Shown: positions 17,933 to 26,723, numbered from the stretch's first letter. The stretch: DNA of 64,000 nucleotides from Gracilibacillus massiliensis (GCF_001458115.1 NZ_CZRP01000013.1:1380779-1444778), one strand, 5' to 3'. Notes: a model not told the origin generated them from the letters alone. Numbers and translations are program-made.

Positions 17933-18119
17933 TTTAATTCCTCCCTTATACCCTAATTTGAATTATTTCACCTATTATGTCAACAGTACCTACCTATTAC
18001 GATAATATTTACATATAAGTTCGTTAAGATTTTCCTATTTACAAAACAAAGCTGTTGTTAAATCGGATCATATCACATACACTAAGTACTCTGTTGGACC
18101 GAGTTCTTCTACATTCATA

Positions 18120-18998
18120 TCAATCAATAGACGTTTTCGCTCCAAAAACCGTTGTATAACCATTGATAGCTTGAAGGATTTGTTCTGCTTCTTCGTCATT
18201 CATACTGCCAAAACGCTCCACTGCATCCACAATTTTCGGGAATAGATGGATATCACCAGCACTCGCAAAGCCAGCAAGACCAGGAAAAGATAGAACAAAA
18301 TGCACACAAGCATCAATGATTTCCTGTTGATCAAATGGTTCATACCAGGTGGCATAATCTCGTTGCTGATCTTCTTCCCATGGTTTTTTTGCAATTGCTT
18401 TAATTACTCGAACCGCCACTTCCTGTTTTTTTGCCTCCTCCATCAATGCGTCAAAATCAGCACGATATTCTGGTATGGAGTACATATAATAATTAAGTGG
18501 TAACAAGACCGTTGCGAAAGGATATCTTCTTAAAGCCTCTAAATGAGTCGCTGGTGCCTGGTGTCCATGACCAGTAATCCCAATTTCACCAATTATCCCT
18601 TCTTCTTTCGCTTCGATCGCTGCCTCAAGCACTCCGTCCTTCGCAGTACATTTATCTAATTCGTCTATTGTTCCCACAGCATGTAGTTGTAACAAATCAA
18701 CTGAATCCACCTTCATTCGTTCCAATGAGCGATAAATTTCTGTTTTTGCTTTATCTTTTCTACGCTGGCCTGTTTTTGTCGCTAAAAATATATCGTTTCT
18801 TACTTCGCTGATAATGGGAGCGAGCCTGAGTTCTGCATCTCCATAATCCGCAGCAACATCAAAATGATTTACACCATGAGCTAAAGCATGTCTAATCGAC
18901 TGATTCGCTTCCTCCTGTGTTACGTTTCCTAAACTAGCAGCACCAAACATAACAACAGATCCATCGTAATCCATTTTACCGATTTTTCTTTTTAGCAT
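18120..18998 (-). CDS. Aldo/keto reductase
   Basis: TIM-barrel NADPH-dependent oxidoreductase of 292 residues. The catalytic tetrad is readable: Asp and Tyr in NHFDVAADYGDAEL, Lys in IFLATKTGQRRKDK, and His in DLLQLHAVGTID. The second half is longer in loop regions (YEPFDQQEIIDACVHFVLSFPG). Substrate is not predictable. It is a single gene with GGAGG before the start. The 50 bases after the stop encode a short open start (MNVEELGPTEYLVYVI) that ends at once and is likely the stump of a lost downstream gene. Confidence 0.85.
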   Translation of the reverse strand: MLKRKIGKMDYDGSVVMFGAASLGNVTQEEANQSIRHALAHGVNHFDVAADYGDAELRLAPIISEVRNDIFLATKTGQRRKDKAKTEIYRSLERMKVDSVDLLQLHAVGTIDELDKCTAKDGVLEAAIEAKEEGIIGEIGITGHGHQAPATHLEALRRYPFATVLLPLNYYMYSIPEYRADFDALMEEAKKQEVAVRVIKAIAKKPWEEDQQRDYATWYEPFDQQEIIDACVHFVLSFPGLAGFASAGDIHLFPKIVDAVERFGSMNDEEAEQILQAINGYTTVFGAKTSID

Positions 18999-19277
18999 TA
19001 TTTCTCCTCCTCGTCCTTCTTTTCCTGTAAAACGCTTTCATACCTGTTTTATTTAATTTTACTAAATTCCAGGACGAACATCGATAATAATGCCTACCTC
19101 TCTCTATTTCTGAGTAAGTTTTATTTTTTCATGACAGGGTACGTTACAGTATAAGTCGCTGTATAGGTTAAGATATGAATATATATTAATTAATAATTTA
19201 TTTTGATATACTAAATAATAATGTGATAAAAAATTCTAGTAGATAATTACTAAGCAGAAAGAGGTTAAACTAATCAT

Positions 19278-20513
19278 ATGGTACTTCTGTTTTTTTACCT
19301 ATTCTTGGCATTAGGTGTGTCCTTTCTTTGCTCCATTCTTGAGGCAGTCTTTCTTTCGACAACCCCTTCGTATTTGAATGTACAAGCAGAGAACGGGAAA
19401 AAACGCGCCAAGTTATTTCTTAATATGAAAGAAAATGTGGATCGACCCCTTTCCGCAATCCTGACACTTAATACGATCGCCCATACGATTGGTGCGTCCG
19501 GTGTCGGGGCCCAAGCAACCAAAGTTTTTGGTGAGGCGTATTTTGGAGTGGTATCAGCTATATTAACCATACTTATCCTTGTCGTTTCAGAAATCATTCC
19601 AAAAACACTTGGTGCCAGATACTGGAAGAGTATGGCTTTAGGATCTGGACAAATTATTCATTACTTAATTTATCTTACATATCCATTAGTGATCGTATCG
19701 GAATACATTACAAAAATAATATCCAAGAATTCTGATGGTCAAACAACTACAAGTAGAGAAGAGTTAGCTATGTTGGCAGATGTAGGTACAAAAGAAGGTG
19801 TTTTTGAAGAAGATGAGAATAAAATCATCCAAGGCACTATTAAACGTTGGGCTGTCAAGGTAAGTGAAGTGATGACTCATCGAACCGAGATTATTGCCCT
19901 TTCTTCTGAAGCAACATTAAAGGAAGTAGTTTCTGTTGTCGATGAAGAAAAATTTTCAAGAGTACCTGTTTATGAAGACAGTATAGATAATGTAGTTGGA
20001 ATATTACATGCTAAAGATCTTATCCAATACCTAAATGCTTCTAATAATCCAGAAGATTTTAATGTAATGGACTTCTGCAGGAAACCATATATCGCACCTG
20101 AGTTTAAAACACTGGATGAATTATTCAAAGATTTTCAAACAAACAAAATTCATATTGCCATTATCATAGATGAATTCGGAGGAACAGCTGGTATTGTTAC
20201 CCTTGAAGATCTATTAGAAGAAATTGTCGGAGAAATCTTTGATGAAGATGATGAGGTTATTACAGATATCACAAGAATAGATGACAACACGTTCTTCGTC
20301 AACGGAAGCATCGATTTGGATGAAGTAGTCGAATACTTCAACGTAGCACTCCCTATTGAAGAATATGAAACATTAAGCGGATTTATCATTGGTCAGATCG
20401 GCCGTATTCCCTCCGTAGGAGACACCGACTCCATTGAATTTGAAGAACTCATTTTCAAGATAGAAGAAGTAGACGGAAGAATGATCTCAAATGTTAAAGT
20501 TTGTAAAGCTTAG
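19278..20513 (+). CDS. CNNM/CorC (TlyC, hemolysin C) family membrane protein
   Basis: Protein of 411 residues with the DUF21 (CNNM) membrane domain at about residues 1-135 (EIIPKTLGARYWKSM is its end motif). A CBS-domain pair follows at about 190-315 (VMTHRTEIIALSSEATLKE and IIDEFGGTAGIVTLEDLLEEIVGEI), then a CorC_HlyC domain to the end. The family is linked to Mg2+ or Co2+ efflux and salt stress rather than to haemolysis. Single gene, own terminator. The 280 bases upstream hold no gene; an AT-rich promoter region is all I see there. Confidence 0.88.
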   Translation: MVLLFFYLFLALGVSFLCSILEAVFLSTTPSYLNVQAENGKKRAKLFLNMKENVDRPLSAILTLNTIAHTIGASGVGAQATKVFGEAYFGVVSAILTILILVVSEIIPKTLGARYWKSMALGSGQIIHYLIYLTYPLVIVSEYITKIISKNSDGQTTTSREELAMLADVGTKEGVFEEDENKIIQGTIKRWAVKVSEVMTHRTEIIALSSEATLKEVVSVVDEEKFSRVPVYEDSIDNVVGILHAKDLIQYLNASNNPEDFNVMDFCRKPYIAPEFKTLDELFKDFQTNKIHIAIIIDEFGGTAGIVTLEDLLEEIVGEIFDEDDEVITDITRIDDNTFFVNGSIDLDEVVEYFNVALPIEEYETLSGFIIGQIGRIPSVGDTDSIEFEELIFKIEEVDGRMISNVKVCKA

Positions 20514-20540
20514 GGACAATGGGACAGGTTCCTTGTCCCG
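20514..20540. repeat. Short imperfect palindrome, GGGACAA type
   Basis: GGGACAATGGGACAGGTTCC followed by TTGTCCC directly after the CorC-like gene. It resembles the 29-bp repeats in style but not sequence. It may be a second class of extragenic palindrome. Confidence 0.5.
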
Positions 20541-20551
20541 CTTTAAACCTG

Positions 20552-20586
20552 AAAAGGCCACGAAAACGACTTCGTGGCTTTTTATT
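20552..20586 (+). terminator. Terminator of the CNNM/CorC gene
   Basis: Stem GCCACGAA / TTCGTGGC with a 6-base loop, then TTTTTATTT. It faces the convergent Rpn fragment gene. Confidence 0.82.
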
Positions 20587-20854
20587 TCATATACTGTTTA
20601 ATTTGATCGATCGTGTTAAATTTATCGATCTGATCAATAATCGATTCTAATGTTTCATTGTCTTGCTCATATATAGCTTGTTGTAGATCTTCTGGTACAG
20701 GAGCGACGAACTTTGTGATTAAGCGAATGGTGGTATTAGCTAATGCTTCCGTTTTGCCTTCTAATTTGCCTTCTTGCCTGCCTTGCTTCCTTCCTTCTTG
20801 TCTTCCTTCTTGCCTTCCTTCATCCCGAAATAATTCCGCTAAGCTCATTACCAT
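20582..20854 (-). CDS. Stand-alone duplicate of the Rpn C-terminal segment (RpnS-like)
   Basis: Protein of 90 residues that copies the C-terminal part of the Rpn gene at 21034-22047. It has MVMSLAELFRDEGRQEG, a Gln/Glu/Gly/Arg/Lys tract with one extra RQEGRKQG unit, and the tail FVAPVPEDLQQAIYEQ. Similarity continues about 40 bases upstream of the start, so a whole 3' segment was duplicated. It keeps the ribosome site AAAGGAG. In E. coli, Rpn proteins are restrained by short forms translated from an internal start; this could be a free copy of that antitoxin. It could equally be a silent leftover. Confidence 0.65.
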   Translation of the reverse strand: MVMSLAELFRDEGRQEGRQEGRKQGRQEGKLEGKTEALANTTIRLITKFVAPVPEDLQQAIYEQDNETLESIIDQIDKFNTIDQIKQYMK

Positions 20855-21033
20855 TTCACTCCTTTCAAAGTAAGTACCTTCTACATACTATAAATAAAAA
20901 ATACCACAGACAATCCCTCCGTGGTACAAAAAATAGAGATGCTTTTTCACAACCTTTTTACGATGAAATTCCCCATTAATACTATATCTAATCGACCTAT
21001 TCCATTTACAAATTAAACCGTAATGTATGGCTA

Positions 21034-21282
21034 TTATTTTAGATGTTGCTTTACTTGATCGATCGTGGTAAATTTATCTATCTGATCAATAATCGATTCT
21101 AATGTTTTACTGTCTTGCTCGTATATGGCTTGTTGTAGTTCAGCTGGTACAGGAGCGACGAACTTTGTGATTAAGCGAATCGTGGTATTAGCTAATGCTT
21201 CCGTTTTGCCTTCTAACTTGCCTTCTTGTCTTCCTTCTTGCCTTCCTTCATCCCGAAATAATTCCGCTAAGCTCATTACCAT
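21034..21282 (-). CDS. Predicted internal short form of Rpn (intragenic antitoxin)
   Basis: Inside the Rpn frame the codons for FERSE spell AAAGGAG at 21293-21287, four bases before an ATG at 21282. Translation from there gives 82 residues: the charged repeat tract and the tail, without the nuclease. The duplicate at 20582-20854 starts at exactly the equivalent ATG with the same ribosome site. Conservation of this start in a separate copy supports real use. Confidence 0.55.
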   Translation of the reverse strand: MVMSLAELFRDEGRQEGRQEGKLEGKTEALANTTIRLITKFVAPVPAELQQAIYEQDSKTLESIIDQIDKFTTIDQVKQHLK

Positions 21283-22047
21283 TTCACTCCTTTCAAAGTA
21301 AGTACCTTCTACATATTCTATAATATCATGAAAGTCTTTTTTTGTAAGCTGGCGATCTAGGTGGAAAATGTAGTGTATCAAGGTCTCTAAATACTGTATA
21401 GCTGTTTCCTGATCTTCTAGTTGCTGTAAATAATATAACGATCGTTTCAAAGCTTTACGTAAATTCTTTTCACTTTTCGTTGTTAAATCTCGATAAATGG
21501 TAAGTATTACTTTCAGTTGTGCAATGCCTTTTATTTCCTCATCACTATATTTTGACACATCAATTAAAATGTATTCAAAATCTGGGACATATTGTTGAAT
21601 ATTTTCAGGCAAGTGGTCAAAGCCTTGAAGCATCTCTCCTAAAGATTTGGAAGCACTCCATTCCCTTTCACTATGAAAAATAACAACAGGTATAACAATC
21701 GGCAGCTTTGGAGCATGTTCCTTATTTAATTTTGCTTCCCATATTTCAACCATATATCGTAATAATTGAACAGCGACCATTTTACTGGGATAACTTTTGT
21801 GCTCCAGTAATACATACAAATAACCTTCAGTTTCATTAAGTTGTAGGTGAAAAAGCAAATCGGAAAAATATTCTCGTAAATCCTTTGAAATGAAGCTGTC
21901 TTTCTGTAGTTCAATACTTTCCAAATCTATGAGGTTAACAATAGGCGGAGGTAAATAATTGAGAAAAAAATCTTTAGATACATCCACATTTGAGAAAGTT
22001 TCCTTAAAAAACTTATCATGCGGATTTTGAATGGTCATCATAATCAA
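21034..22047 (-). CDS. Rpn-family recombination-promoting nuclease
   Basis: Protein of 337 residues of the Rpn/PD-(D/E)XK transposase-like family. NPHDKFFKETFSN opens the domain, and the nuclease core has Asp in REYFSDLLFHLQL and the E-x-K type pair in YVLLEHKSYPS (residues about 73-98). The C-terminal 80 residues are a charged repeat region (RQEGRQEGKLEGKTEA) and a helical tail. Rpn nucleases degrade DNA and some act against phage. An internal ribosome site and ATG at 21282 would produce an 82-residue short form. Two early ATG codons (MIMMT) exist, so the exact start is unsure. Confidence 0.85.
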   Translation of the reverse strand: MIMMTIQNPHDKFFKETFSNVDVSKDFFLNYLPPPIVNLIDLESIELQKDSFISKDLREYFSDLLFHLQLNETEGYLYVLLEHKSYPSKMVAVQLLRYMVEIWEAKLNKEHAPKLPIVIPVVIFHSEREWSASKSLGEMLQGFDHLPENIQQYVPDFEYILIDVSKYSDEEIKGIAQLKVILTIYRDLTTKSEKNLRKALKRSLYYLQQLEDQETAIQYLETLIHYIFHLDRQLTKKDFHDIIEYVEGTYFERSEMVMSLAELFRDEGRQEGRQEGKLEGKTEALANTTIRLITKFVAPVPAELQQAIYEQDSKTLESIIDQIDKFTTIDQVKQHLK

Positions 22048-22228
22048 CTACTTTCTTAGAAAAATGATGACTTCGCGCGAACGTATGTTCTTTTTTTATT
22101 GTAAAACATTTTGTTAGAAGATACAAGATTTACTTTCAAAAAATTTTCTATTAAGAACTTAATATGAGATCATATATTGACGAATAAGATGTGTTAAGTG
22201 AACTGTTAAATGAAATTCTTCACAACGG

Positions 22229-22384
22229 GAAAAAGCGAAAGAGTTTGGCAATTTCGATCCAAAGGTGATTGCGGTGATCATTCGTGGTGCCATATCAGGT
22301 TCAAAGTTAGCAACTAAGGATGAGTTCACCCTTCGAGATTATACAGAAAAAGTGATTAAAAGCATTATGAAAATGGTGAATTAG
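22229..22384 (+). pseudogene. C-terminal relic of a TetR/AcrR-type regulator
   Basis: The plus strand reads EKAKEFGNFDPKVIAVIIRG and continues to YTEKVIKSIMKMVN before TAG. This looks like the last 50 residues of a TetR-family ligand domain. There is no start codon; a TGA lies six codons upstream. The DNA-binding part is missing. Confidence 0.5.
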
Positions 22385-22586
22385 ATATAGGTAATCACCG
22401 GAATCGAATGGTTTACGAATCACTTATTACTGATCTTCACTTTAAGTCGTATCAATACTAAGTGCTGGTTAGGAATATAAAGGGAGGAGTCCATATTAAG
22501 CAGTTTTGAATAATAAAGTTAGCATTCTTTACAGTTGGAATTTTATTAGTGAATGGCGCATATATGTTCCACCTAAGTTAAAAAGG
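22385..22586. other. Non-coding or degenerate stretch
   Basis: No complete gene. A short hydrophobic reading (FFTVGILLVNGAYMFHLS) near 22526-22580 may be the end of a lost membrane protein. A GGGAGGAG at 22482-22489 has no matching start. Confidence 0.35.
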
Positions 22587-22626
22587 ATCAAAATCGTTCT
22601 TAATAACATTTAAGGACGATTTTGAT
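22587..22626 (-). terminator. Terminator of the 125-residue membrane protein gene
   Basis: Sixteen-base stem (one G-U pair): ATCAAAATCGTTCTTA / TAAGGACGATTTTGAT. A T run follows on the minus strand. Confidence 0.78.
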
Positions 22627-22652
22627 TAGATAAACCAAAAGATTTAAATTAA

Positions 22653-23030
22653 TTACTTTATATCAGTTTTTTTTGACCATGGCTGAAATGCAAGATGCAT
22701 TAAAGCAGGAACTAAGAGGCCAGCCACAAGAATCATTAGAAGTATTGATAGTCCCCTTGGCCATGGGATGCTAGCAATTAATGGCAAAACAATCATATAT
22801 AATAAGTCTAAAACTATTGTTCTAAATTTATTTTTTTCAAGTTTGGTATTTTTATAACCCAAGAAAAAAACACCTACTAACGCTAATATTATCCACTGCC
22901 ATATAAACGCATCTTCATTTGGTAGATAGTACCCAAAATAACCAGCTGTGCTAGCTGCGACCAACACATAACCGAGCCAAGAATTTATGTGTAATGATCT
23001 TTTGTTTTTTTTAAGTACATATTTCCCCAT
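22653..23030 (-). CDS. Small multispanning membrane protein, unknown
   Basis: Protein of 125 residues that I do not recognise. It has four likely membrane helices (WLGYVLVAASTAGYFGYYL; WIILALVGVFFLGY; IVLDLLYMIVLPLIASI; LLMILVAGLLVPALMHLAF) and basic ends. It lies directly after a broken gene for a secreted, glycine-rich hydrophobic protein on the same strand. An immunity role for that product is possible, but no motif shows it. GGAGG lies before the start, with its own promoter region in the 138 bp after the upstream gene. Confidence 0.65.
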   Translation of the reverse strand: MGKYVLKKNKRSLHINSWLGYVLVAASTAGYFGYYLPNEDAFIWQWIILALVGVFFLGYKNTKLEKNKFRTIVLDLLYMIVLPLIASIPWPRGLSILLMILVAGLLVPALMHLAFQPWSKKTDIK

Positions 23031-23110
23031 ACAAATCTCCCTCCAATCCTTAGTATTTATATACTAACATAGTAGAAGTGAACGTTTATTCAATGAAATA
23101 AACACTTGTT

Positions 23111-23145
23111 AAATAAAAGAGACCCCTTAGGGATCTCTTTTATTT
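23111..23145. terminator. Terminator between the broken secreted-protein gene and the membrane protein gene
   Basis: Twelve-base stem AAATAAAAGAGA / TCTCTTTTATTT extended by CCC/GGG, T runs on both strands. On the minus strand it ends the secreted-protein transcript. Confidence 0.82.
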
Positions 23146-23168
23146 ATAGAGAAATAGTTCTCCCATCT

Positions 23169-23834
23169 TTACCAATATCCAAGTTCTAAAGGTGGATAAC
23201 TAAAAACTGGCTTAATATATACTCCCTGTCCACTTCCTAGTGCCCAAATAATCATTCCAGATAAAGTAGTCAAAGATGGTACTGAAAGAATCCCCAGAAT
23301 TGTAGTGATAACTGTGCCCACAGGACCAGATGTTGCAGTTCCAAGAGCGACTAAAGCTGCCTGTAATGCATAAGGACCGGCTTGAGCTGCCGTAACTAAA
23401 CCAAACGCTCCTCCTACTAAATCAGTATGACTAATATATAAAGCTCCATTATTTACATGAAATTGAGGTGTCACTGTTCCTTCTGAGCTTTGAGGTAATT
23501 TATAATTTAAAACATCGTCATTTAACTTTTGTTACTCTTCTTCAGAAAAGTTGTAGTCATTAATTAATTCTTCCTTTGTCAAGCTAATTCCTAATGTGTC
23601 GTCTTTTTTGTTAGGCTTAAAAAACTCCCCAACCGAATTAACTTTATTGAGAAATTTTTCTTCACTTTGACTTAACTCAATATCACTGAGATTAAATTCT
23701 TTCAATTCTTCATTTGGTTTTTCTGTTGCAGAAGTTGAAGCACTTACGGAAGGTCCTATTAGTGTAAATATCATTGCAAAACTGATTAACAACACAAAAC
23801 CCTTTCCAAACAATTGATTCTTAAAATAACTCAT
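23169..23834 (-). pseudogene. Secreted bacteriocin-like protein gene with an in-frame stop
   Basis: Two open parts lie in the same frame, split by one TAA at 23532-23534. The first starts with a signal peptide (FVLLISFAMIFTLIGPSVSA) and an acidic leader-like segment. The second gives VNNGALYISHTDLVGGAFGL and a long Gly/Ala-rich hydrophobic segment, ending LELGYW. The total is about 220 residues. A secreted, hydrophobic, Gly-rich C-terminus resembles large unmodified bacteriocins, but I cannot name a family. The sequence around the stop (GAA GAA GAG TAA CAA) suggests CAA changed to TAA. Otherwise the frame is clean, so decay is recent. Confidence 0.6.
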
Positions 23835-24049
23835 GAGAACTCCTCCTAATAAAATTAGTTTTTATTTCCGTAAAAAGAAATAAAAGGTGTTTTCACCACC
23901 AAACCACCAAACATTCCCATAAATTTATATGGGCTAATAGTATGAAATGTTCGACATATTCAGACATTGCACTATAATAAATATGAAAATAAGCTACAAC
24001 ACAAACTTTAAAAAAGGAAAATTCGCCTCTCAATCTATACTTAATCGTC

Positions 24050-24253
24050 ATTTGGCGACATCATAAACATGAGCTTCCTGGCTAGTACTTAACTAGAGCT
24101 CAAGCTTTAGCAGGAACAACGGGTAAACATATACTTACCAAAATACGTGAAAAAGGTTATGAATATTTAAAAATTGGTCAAGGAAACGATTCATGTAGAT
24201 AATGCAATCAAGCAGGTACCAAGTTAATAAAAGGAACGACAACATTATATTAA
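24050..24253 (+). pseudogene. Degenerate coding relic
   Basis: One frame reads RHHKHELPG, TAG, YLTRAQALAGTTGKHILTK, then GYEYLKIGQGNDSCR, TAA, CNQAGTKLIKGTTTLY, TAA. It looks like the C-terminal end of a larger protein with two nonsense codons. The family is not recognised. The rest of 23835-24356 shows no gene. Confidence 0.35.
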
Positions 24254-24356
24254 AAATACTTGCTCAGCTATTGACTCCCATATTTTGCTTTCTTCATCCT
24301 TAGGGTAGCTGCCAGATACAGAAATTGGCCCTACCTATTGTTCGTATGTAAAAACC

Positions 24357-25619
24357 TCACCCCCTCCCAACAAACTGCCCATATTCCTTAAAAAACCCCA
24401 ATTCGACAGTACCAACTGGTCCATTCCGATGCTTTTGAAGAATCACTTCCATGACATCCGCCTTATCTGTTTCCTTCTGATAATAATCTTCACGATATAA
24501 AAACATAATCAAATCGGCATCCTGTTCAATATTGCCAGATCCTCTTAAGTCCGACATGAGCGGCCGTTTGTTATGCCTTGCCTCTACGCCCCTTGATAAT
24601 TGCGATAGTAACAGGATCGGCACCTCCATTTCAATCGCTAACAGCTTTAATTCACGCGTCATTTCACCAATTGAAATATCCTCTCGATCATATTGCTTTG
24701 CTGGTATGATCATTTGCAGATAATCAACAATGATAATGTGTTTAGCATCAGGATTCTGATGGATTTGCCTCCTTATCGCATAACGTATTTCACTAATCGT
24801 CCGCTTCTTATCAAAAATAGTCAGATCCCAATTAGATATTTCACCCACCGCAAGACTTGCGTGCTGATAATCTTGTTCGGAAAAGGAAGACGTTCTCCAC
24901 TTCTGTCCGTTCACACGCGCCTCAGCAGAAATCATTCGTTGTAACAGCTGTTTACTGCCCATTTCCAAACTAATAATCGTTGCTGCATCACCGTTCTTGC
25001 AATGGCTCGCTGCCAGATTTAAAGCAAAGGCAGTCTTCCCAACAGATGGTCTGGCAGCAACAATAATTAAATCCCCTTTTTGCCAGCCACCTGTCATATC
25101 ATCTAATTCCTGATAGGTGGACATAAATCCAGTCGGTCCGTCGCTTGCATACATATCCTCGCTTAATTCGATTAAGTAATCATAGGTCGTCTTCTCCTCT
25201 TTGTTCGCCCCTTCTTCGCGGAAATGTTGTAAATTCTTGATGAGCGCATCCATCCCTTCCTCCGAAGGATTTGATGTATATTTCAGTGCCGCTTCCCGTC
25301 CTTTGCGAATCCGATAGGCATCTTTAATCAAACGTTCATGATGTTTAATATTGACTGTCGTTGCTACAGACTCTACCATTTTCACCAAATAGGAAACTTC
25401 CCCGACCTGGTGTATCGCCTTGCCTAAATGTGTCGTCAGCACAGGGATATCGATAAACTCCTGTTGCTCTGACGCCTTTTGCATACACCGGTAAATCAGT
25501 TGATGGTTCTTATGATAAAAATGCTTAACTTCTAACTCCAAATCTTTGATCAATGTCCCGTCGACTAAGACAGCACCAAGCACGGCAACCTCTGCTTCAT
25601 AATTGACAAGAACAGTCAT
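24357..25619 (-). CDS. Phage-type replicative DNA helicase (DnaB/gp40-like)
   Basis: Hexameric 5'-3' helicase of 420 residues from the chosen start. The N-terminal DnaB domain opens with NYEAEVAVLGAVLVDGTLI. The RecA-like motor has Walker A ARPSVGKTAFALNLA, Walker B IIIVDYLQMI, and SQLSRGVEARHNKRP. Although the frame runs back to 25709, the ATG at 25619 overlaps the stop of the upstream gene (ATGA) and gives the normal DnaB N-terminus. The neighbours are a gp39-like loader and a DnaD-like organiser, so this is a second, phage-derived helicase rather than the chromosomal DnaB. Confidence 0.88.
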   Translation of the reverse strand: MTVLVNYEAEVAVLGAVLVDGTLIKDLELEVKHFYHKNHQLIYRCMQKASEQQEFIDIPVLTTHLGKAIHQVGEVSYLVKMVESVATTVNIKHHERLIKDAYRIRKGREAALKYTSNPSEEGMDALIKNLQHFREEGANKEEKTTYDYLIELSEDMYASDGPTGFMSTYQELDDMTGGWQKGDLIIVAARPSVGKTAFALNLAASHCKNGDAATIISLEMGSKQLLQRMISAEARVNGQKWRTSSFSEQDYQHASLAVGEISNWDLTIFDKKRTISEIRYAIRRQIHQNPDAKHIIIVDYLQMIIPAKQYDREDISIGEMTRELKLLAIEMEVPILLLSQLSRGVEARHNKRPLMSDLRGSGNIEQDADLIMFLYREDYYQKETDKADVMEVILQKHRNGPVGTVELGFFKEYGQFVGRG

Positions 25620-25942
25620 GATTTCGCCTTCTCCTTGATCAGCGTCTGCATCTGGGCTCGAAATCGTTGCTTTACCTCTCGTGGTACGTTGCCAGCTTCT
25701 TCTTTCCATTGCTTGATTCTTGTTAAATACACATTGTCTTCAGGTGGATAGGCAGCAATAGCAGCAACCGTGGGAGGGAAAGGGTTACTTGCCGCATAGT
25801 CAGAAAGCTGCTTGAGCACACCTTGATAGTCCATTTTCAAAAGCACGGGAATAAGTAAATTCCCTTTCCGTTCTGTCATTTCAAAGTTCGGATAGAGGGC
25901 CGCAATACTTTCCAATACATCGATTGCTTCATCTCTCGTCAT
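25616..25942 (-). CDS. Helicase loader/inhibitor (SPP1 G39P-like)
   Basis: Protein of 108 residues. Its size, its helical N-terminus (RDEAIDVLESIAALYPNF), the PPTVAAIAAYPP segment and its place between a DnaD-type gene and a DnaB-type helicase fit the SPP1 G39P family. Such proteins bind the helicase and deliver it to the origin. A frame extends to 25978, but AAAGGGG precedes the ATG at 25942, which overlaps the upstream gene by 14 bases. Overlaps on both sides show a tight operon. Confidence 0.72.
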   Translation of the reverse strand: MTRDEAIDVLESIAALYPNFEMTERKGNLLIPVLLKMDYQGVLKQLSDYAASNPFPPTVAAIAAYPPEDNVYLTRIKQWKEEAGNVPREVKQRFRAQMQTLIKEKAKS

Positions 25943-26723
25943 GTGCTGACCCCTTTCGCAATTTCGCAAATACGGCACCTTTTTGATCTGCCTTAGCTTG
26001 AGACGAAGAACCTCTTGCTCTATGTTGCTCTTTCCGCTGTTGATACACTTTTAACTGCTCAACGGTTTCCAGTTTCGCCCGCGACCATTCTTGCAAAATT
26101 TTCTCGAGATAACGAAACGTCTGCCCACCACTTTTGATCGCAAGTTTCATCGCAGCAATAACCATCGCATCTCCCATGTCGGCAATCCACTCTTGCAAAC
26201 TCTCTCTAGCAATTGGACTGAGCATACCAAAATTCGCTTCATAGACGATAAAAGCATCTTCTTCACTCTTACTTTCTTTTCTTCTTTCTTTTTGTTTAGG
26301 TATTTCTTTAGGTTTGTTCCACTTTTCGTCCTCACATTGGTCAAAGGATGGGTCATTGGTTGTGGTGGGATTTGTGTTATGTTCTTGGGCTTGCTCAGCA
26401 TTAGAACTAGTGTAGGCATCTTTCGTTGCGTAAGGTAATTGGTCCACTACCGATAACATTTGATAAATCGGAGCGACTCCTTTTTTACCTGGCGTATAAT
26501 CAATCAGCCCTTTCTCAATCAAAATCGTCCGAGCGTTCGCAACACTTTGCTTCGATAAGCCGCATAACTGATTGACGATGGAATTCGATGCTTCAAACCG
26601 AGGTTTCCATCCGGTTGAATTGTTAACCTGCATCAACGTATACCATAAAACAACCGCACTGGTGGGAAGGTGGAACCTTAATACATACTCTCGAAACGCA
26701 TTTAGTTCTTTCATATAATTCAT
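25929..26723 (-). CDS. DnaD-like phage replisome organiser
   Basis: Replication initiation protein of 264 residues. The N-terminal winged helix (FHLPTSAVVLWYTLMQVNN, SNSIVNQLCGLSKQSVANAR) recognises origin DNA. The C-terminal DnaD domain (VYEANFGMLSPIARESLQEW to FRYLEKILQEW, about residues 158-220) binds DNA and partner proteins. The linker is charged and of low complexity (KEIPKQKERRKESKSEED). It is the first gene of a three-gene module like SPP1 genes 38-39-40. No integrase, structural or lysis genes are nearby. Confidence 0.82.
   Translation of the reverse strand: MNYMKELNAFREYVLRFHLPTSAVVLWYTLMQVNNSTGWKPRFEASNSIVNQLCGLSKQSVANARTILIEKGLIDYTPGKKGVAPIYQMLSVVDQLPYATKDAYTSSNAEQAQEHNTNPTTTNDPSFDQCEDEKWNKPKEIPKQKERRKESKSEEDAFIVYEANFGMLSPIARESLQEWIADMGDAMVIAAMKLAIKSGGQTFRYLEKILQEWSRAKLETVEQLKVYQQRKEQHRARGSSSQAKADQKGAVFAKLRKGSAHDER

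Noticed and set aside
19278-20513. Hemolysin toxin
   Set aside because: DUF21, CBS and CorC domains indicate an ion-transport family; the haemolysin name is historical.
23169-23834. Two separate small genes (101 and 100 residues)
   Set aside because: They lie in the same frame with one TAA between them, and the second part has no ribosome site, so they are one broken gene.
24357-25709. Chromosomal replicative helicase DnaB
   Set aside because: Overlap with G39P-like and DnaD-like phage genes shows a phage-type copy.
26091-26438. Plus-strand ORF antisense to the DnaD-like gene
   Set aside because: It mirrors the charged linker codons of the real gene and has no ribosome site.
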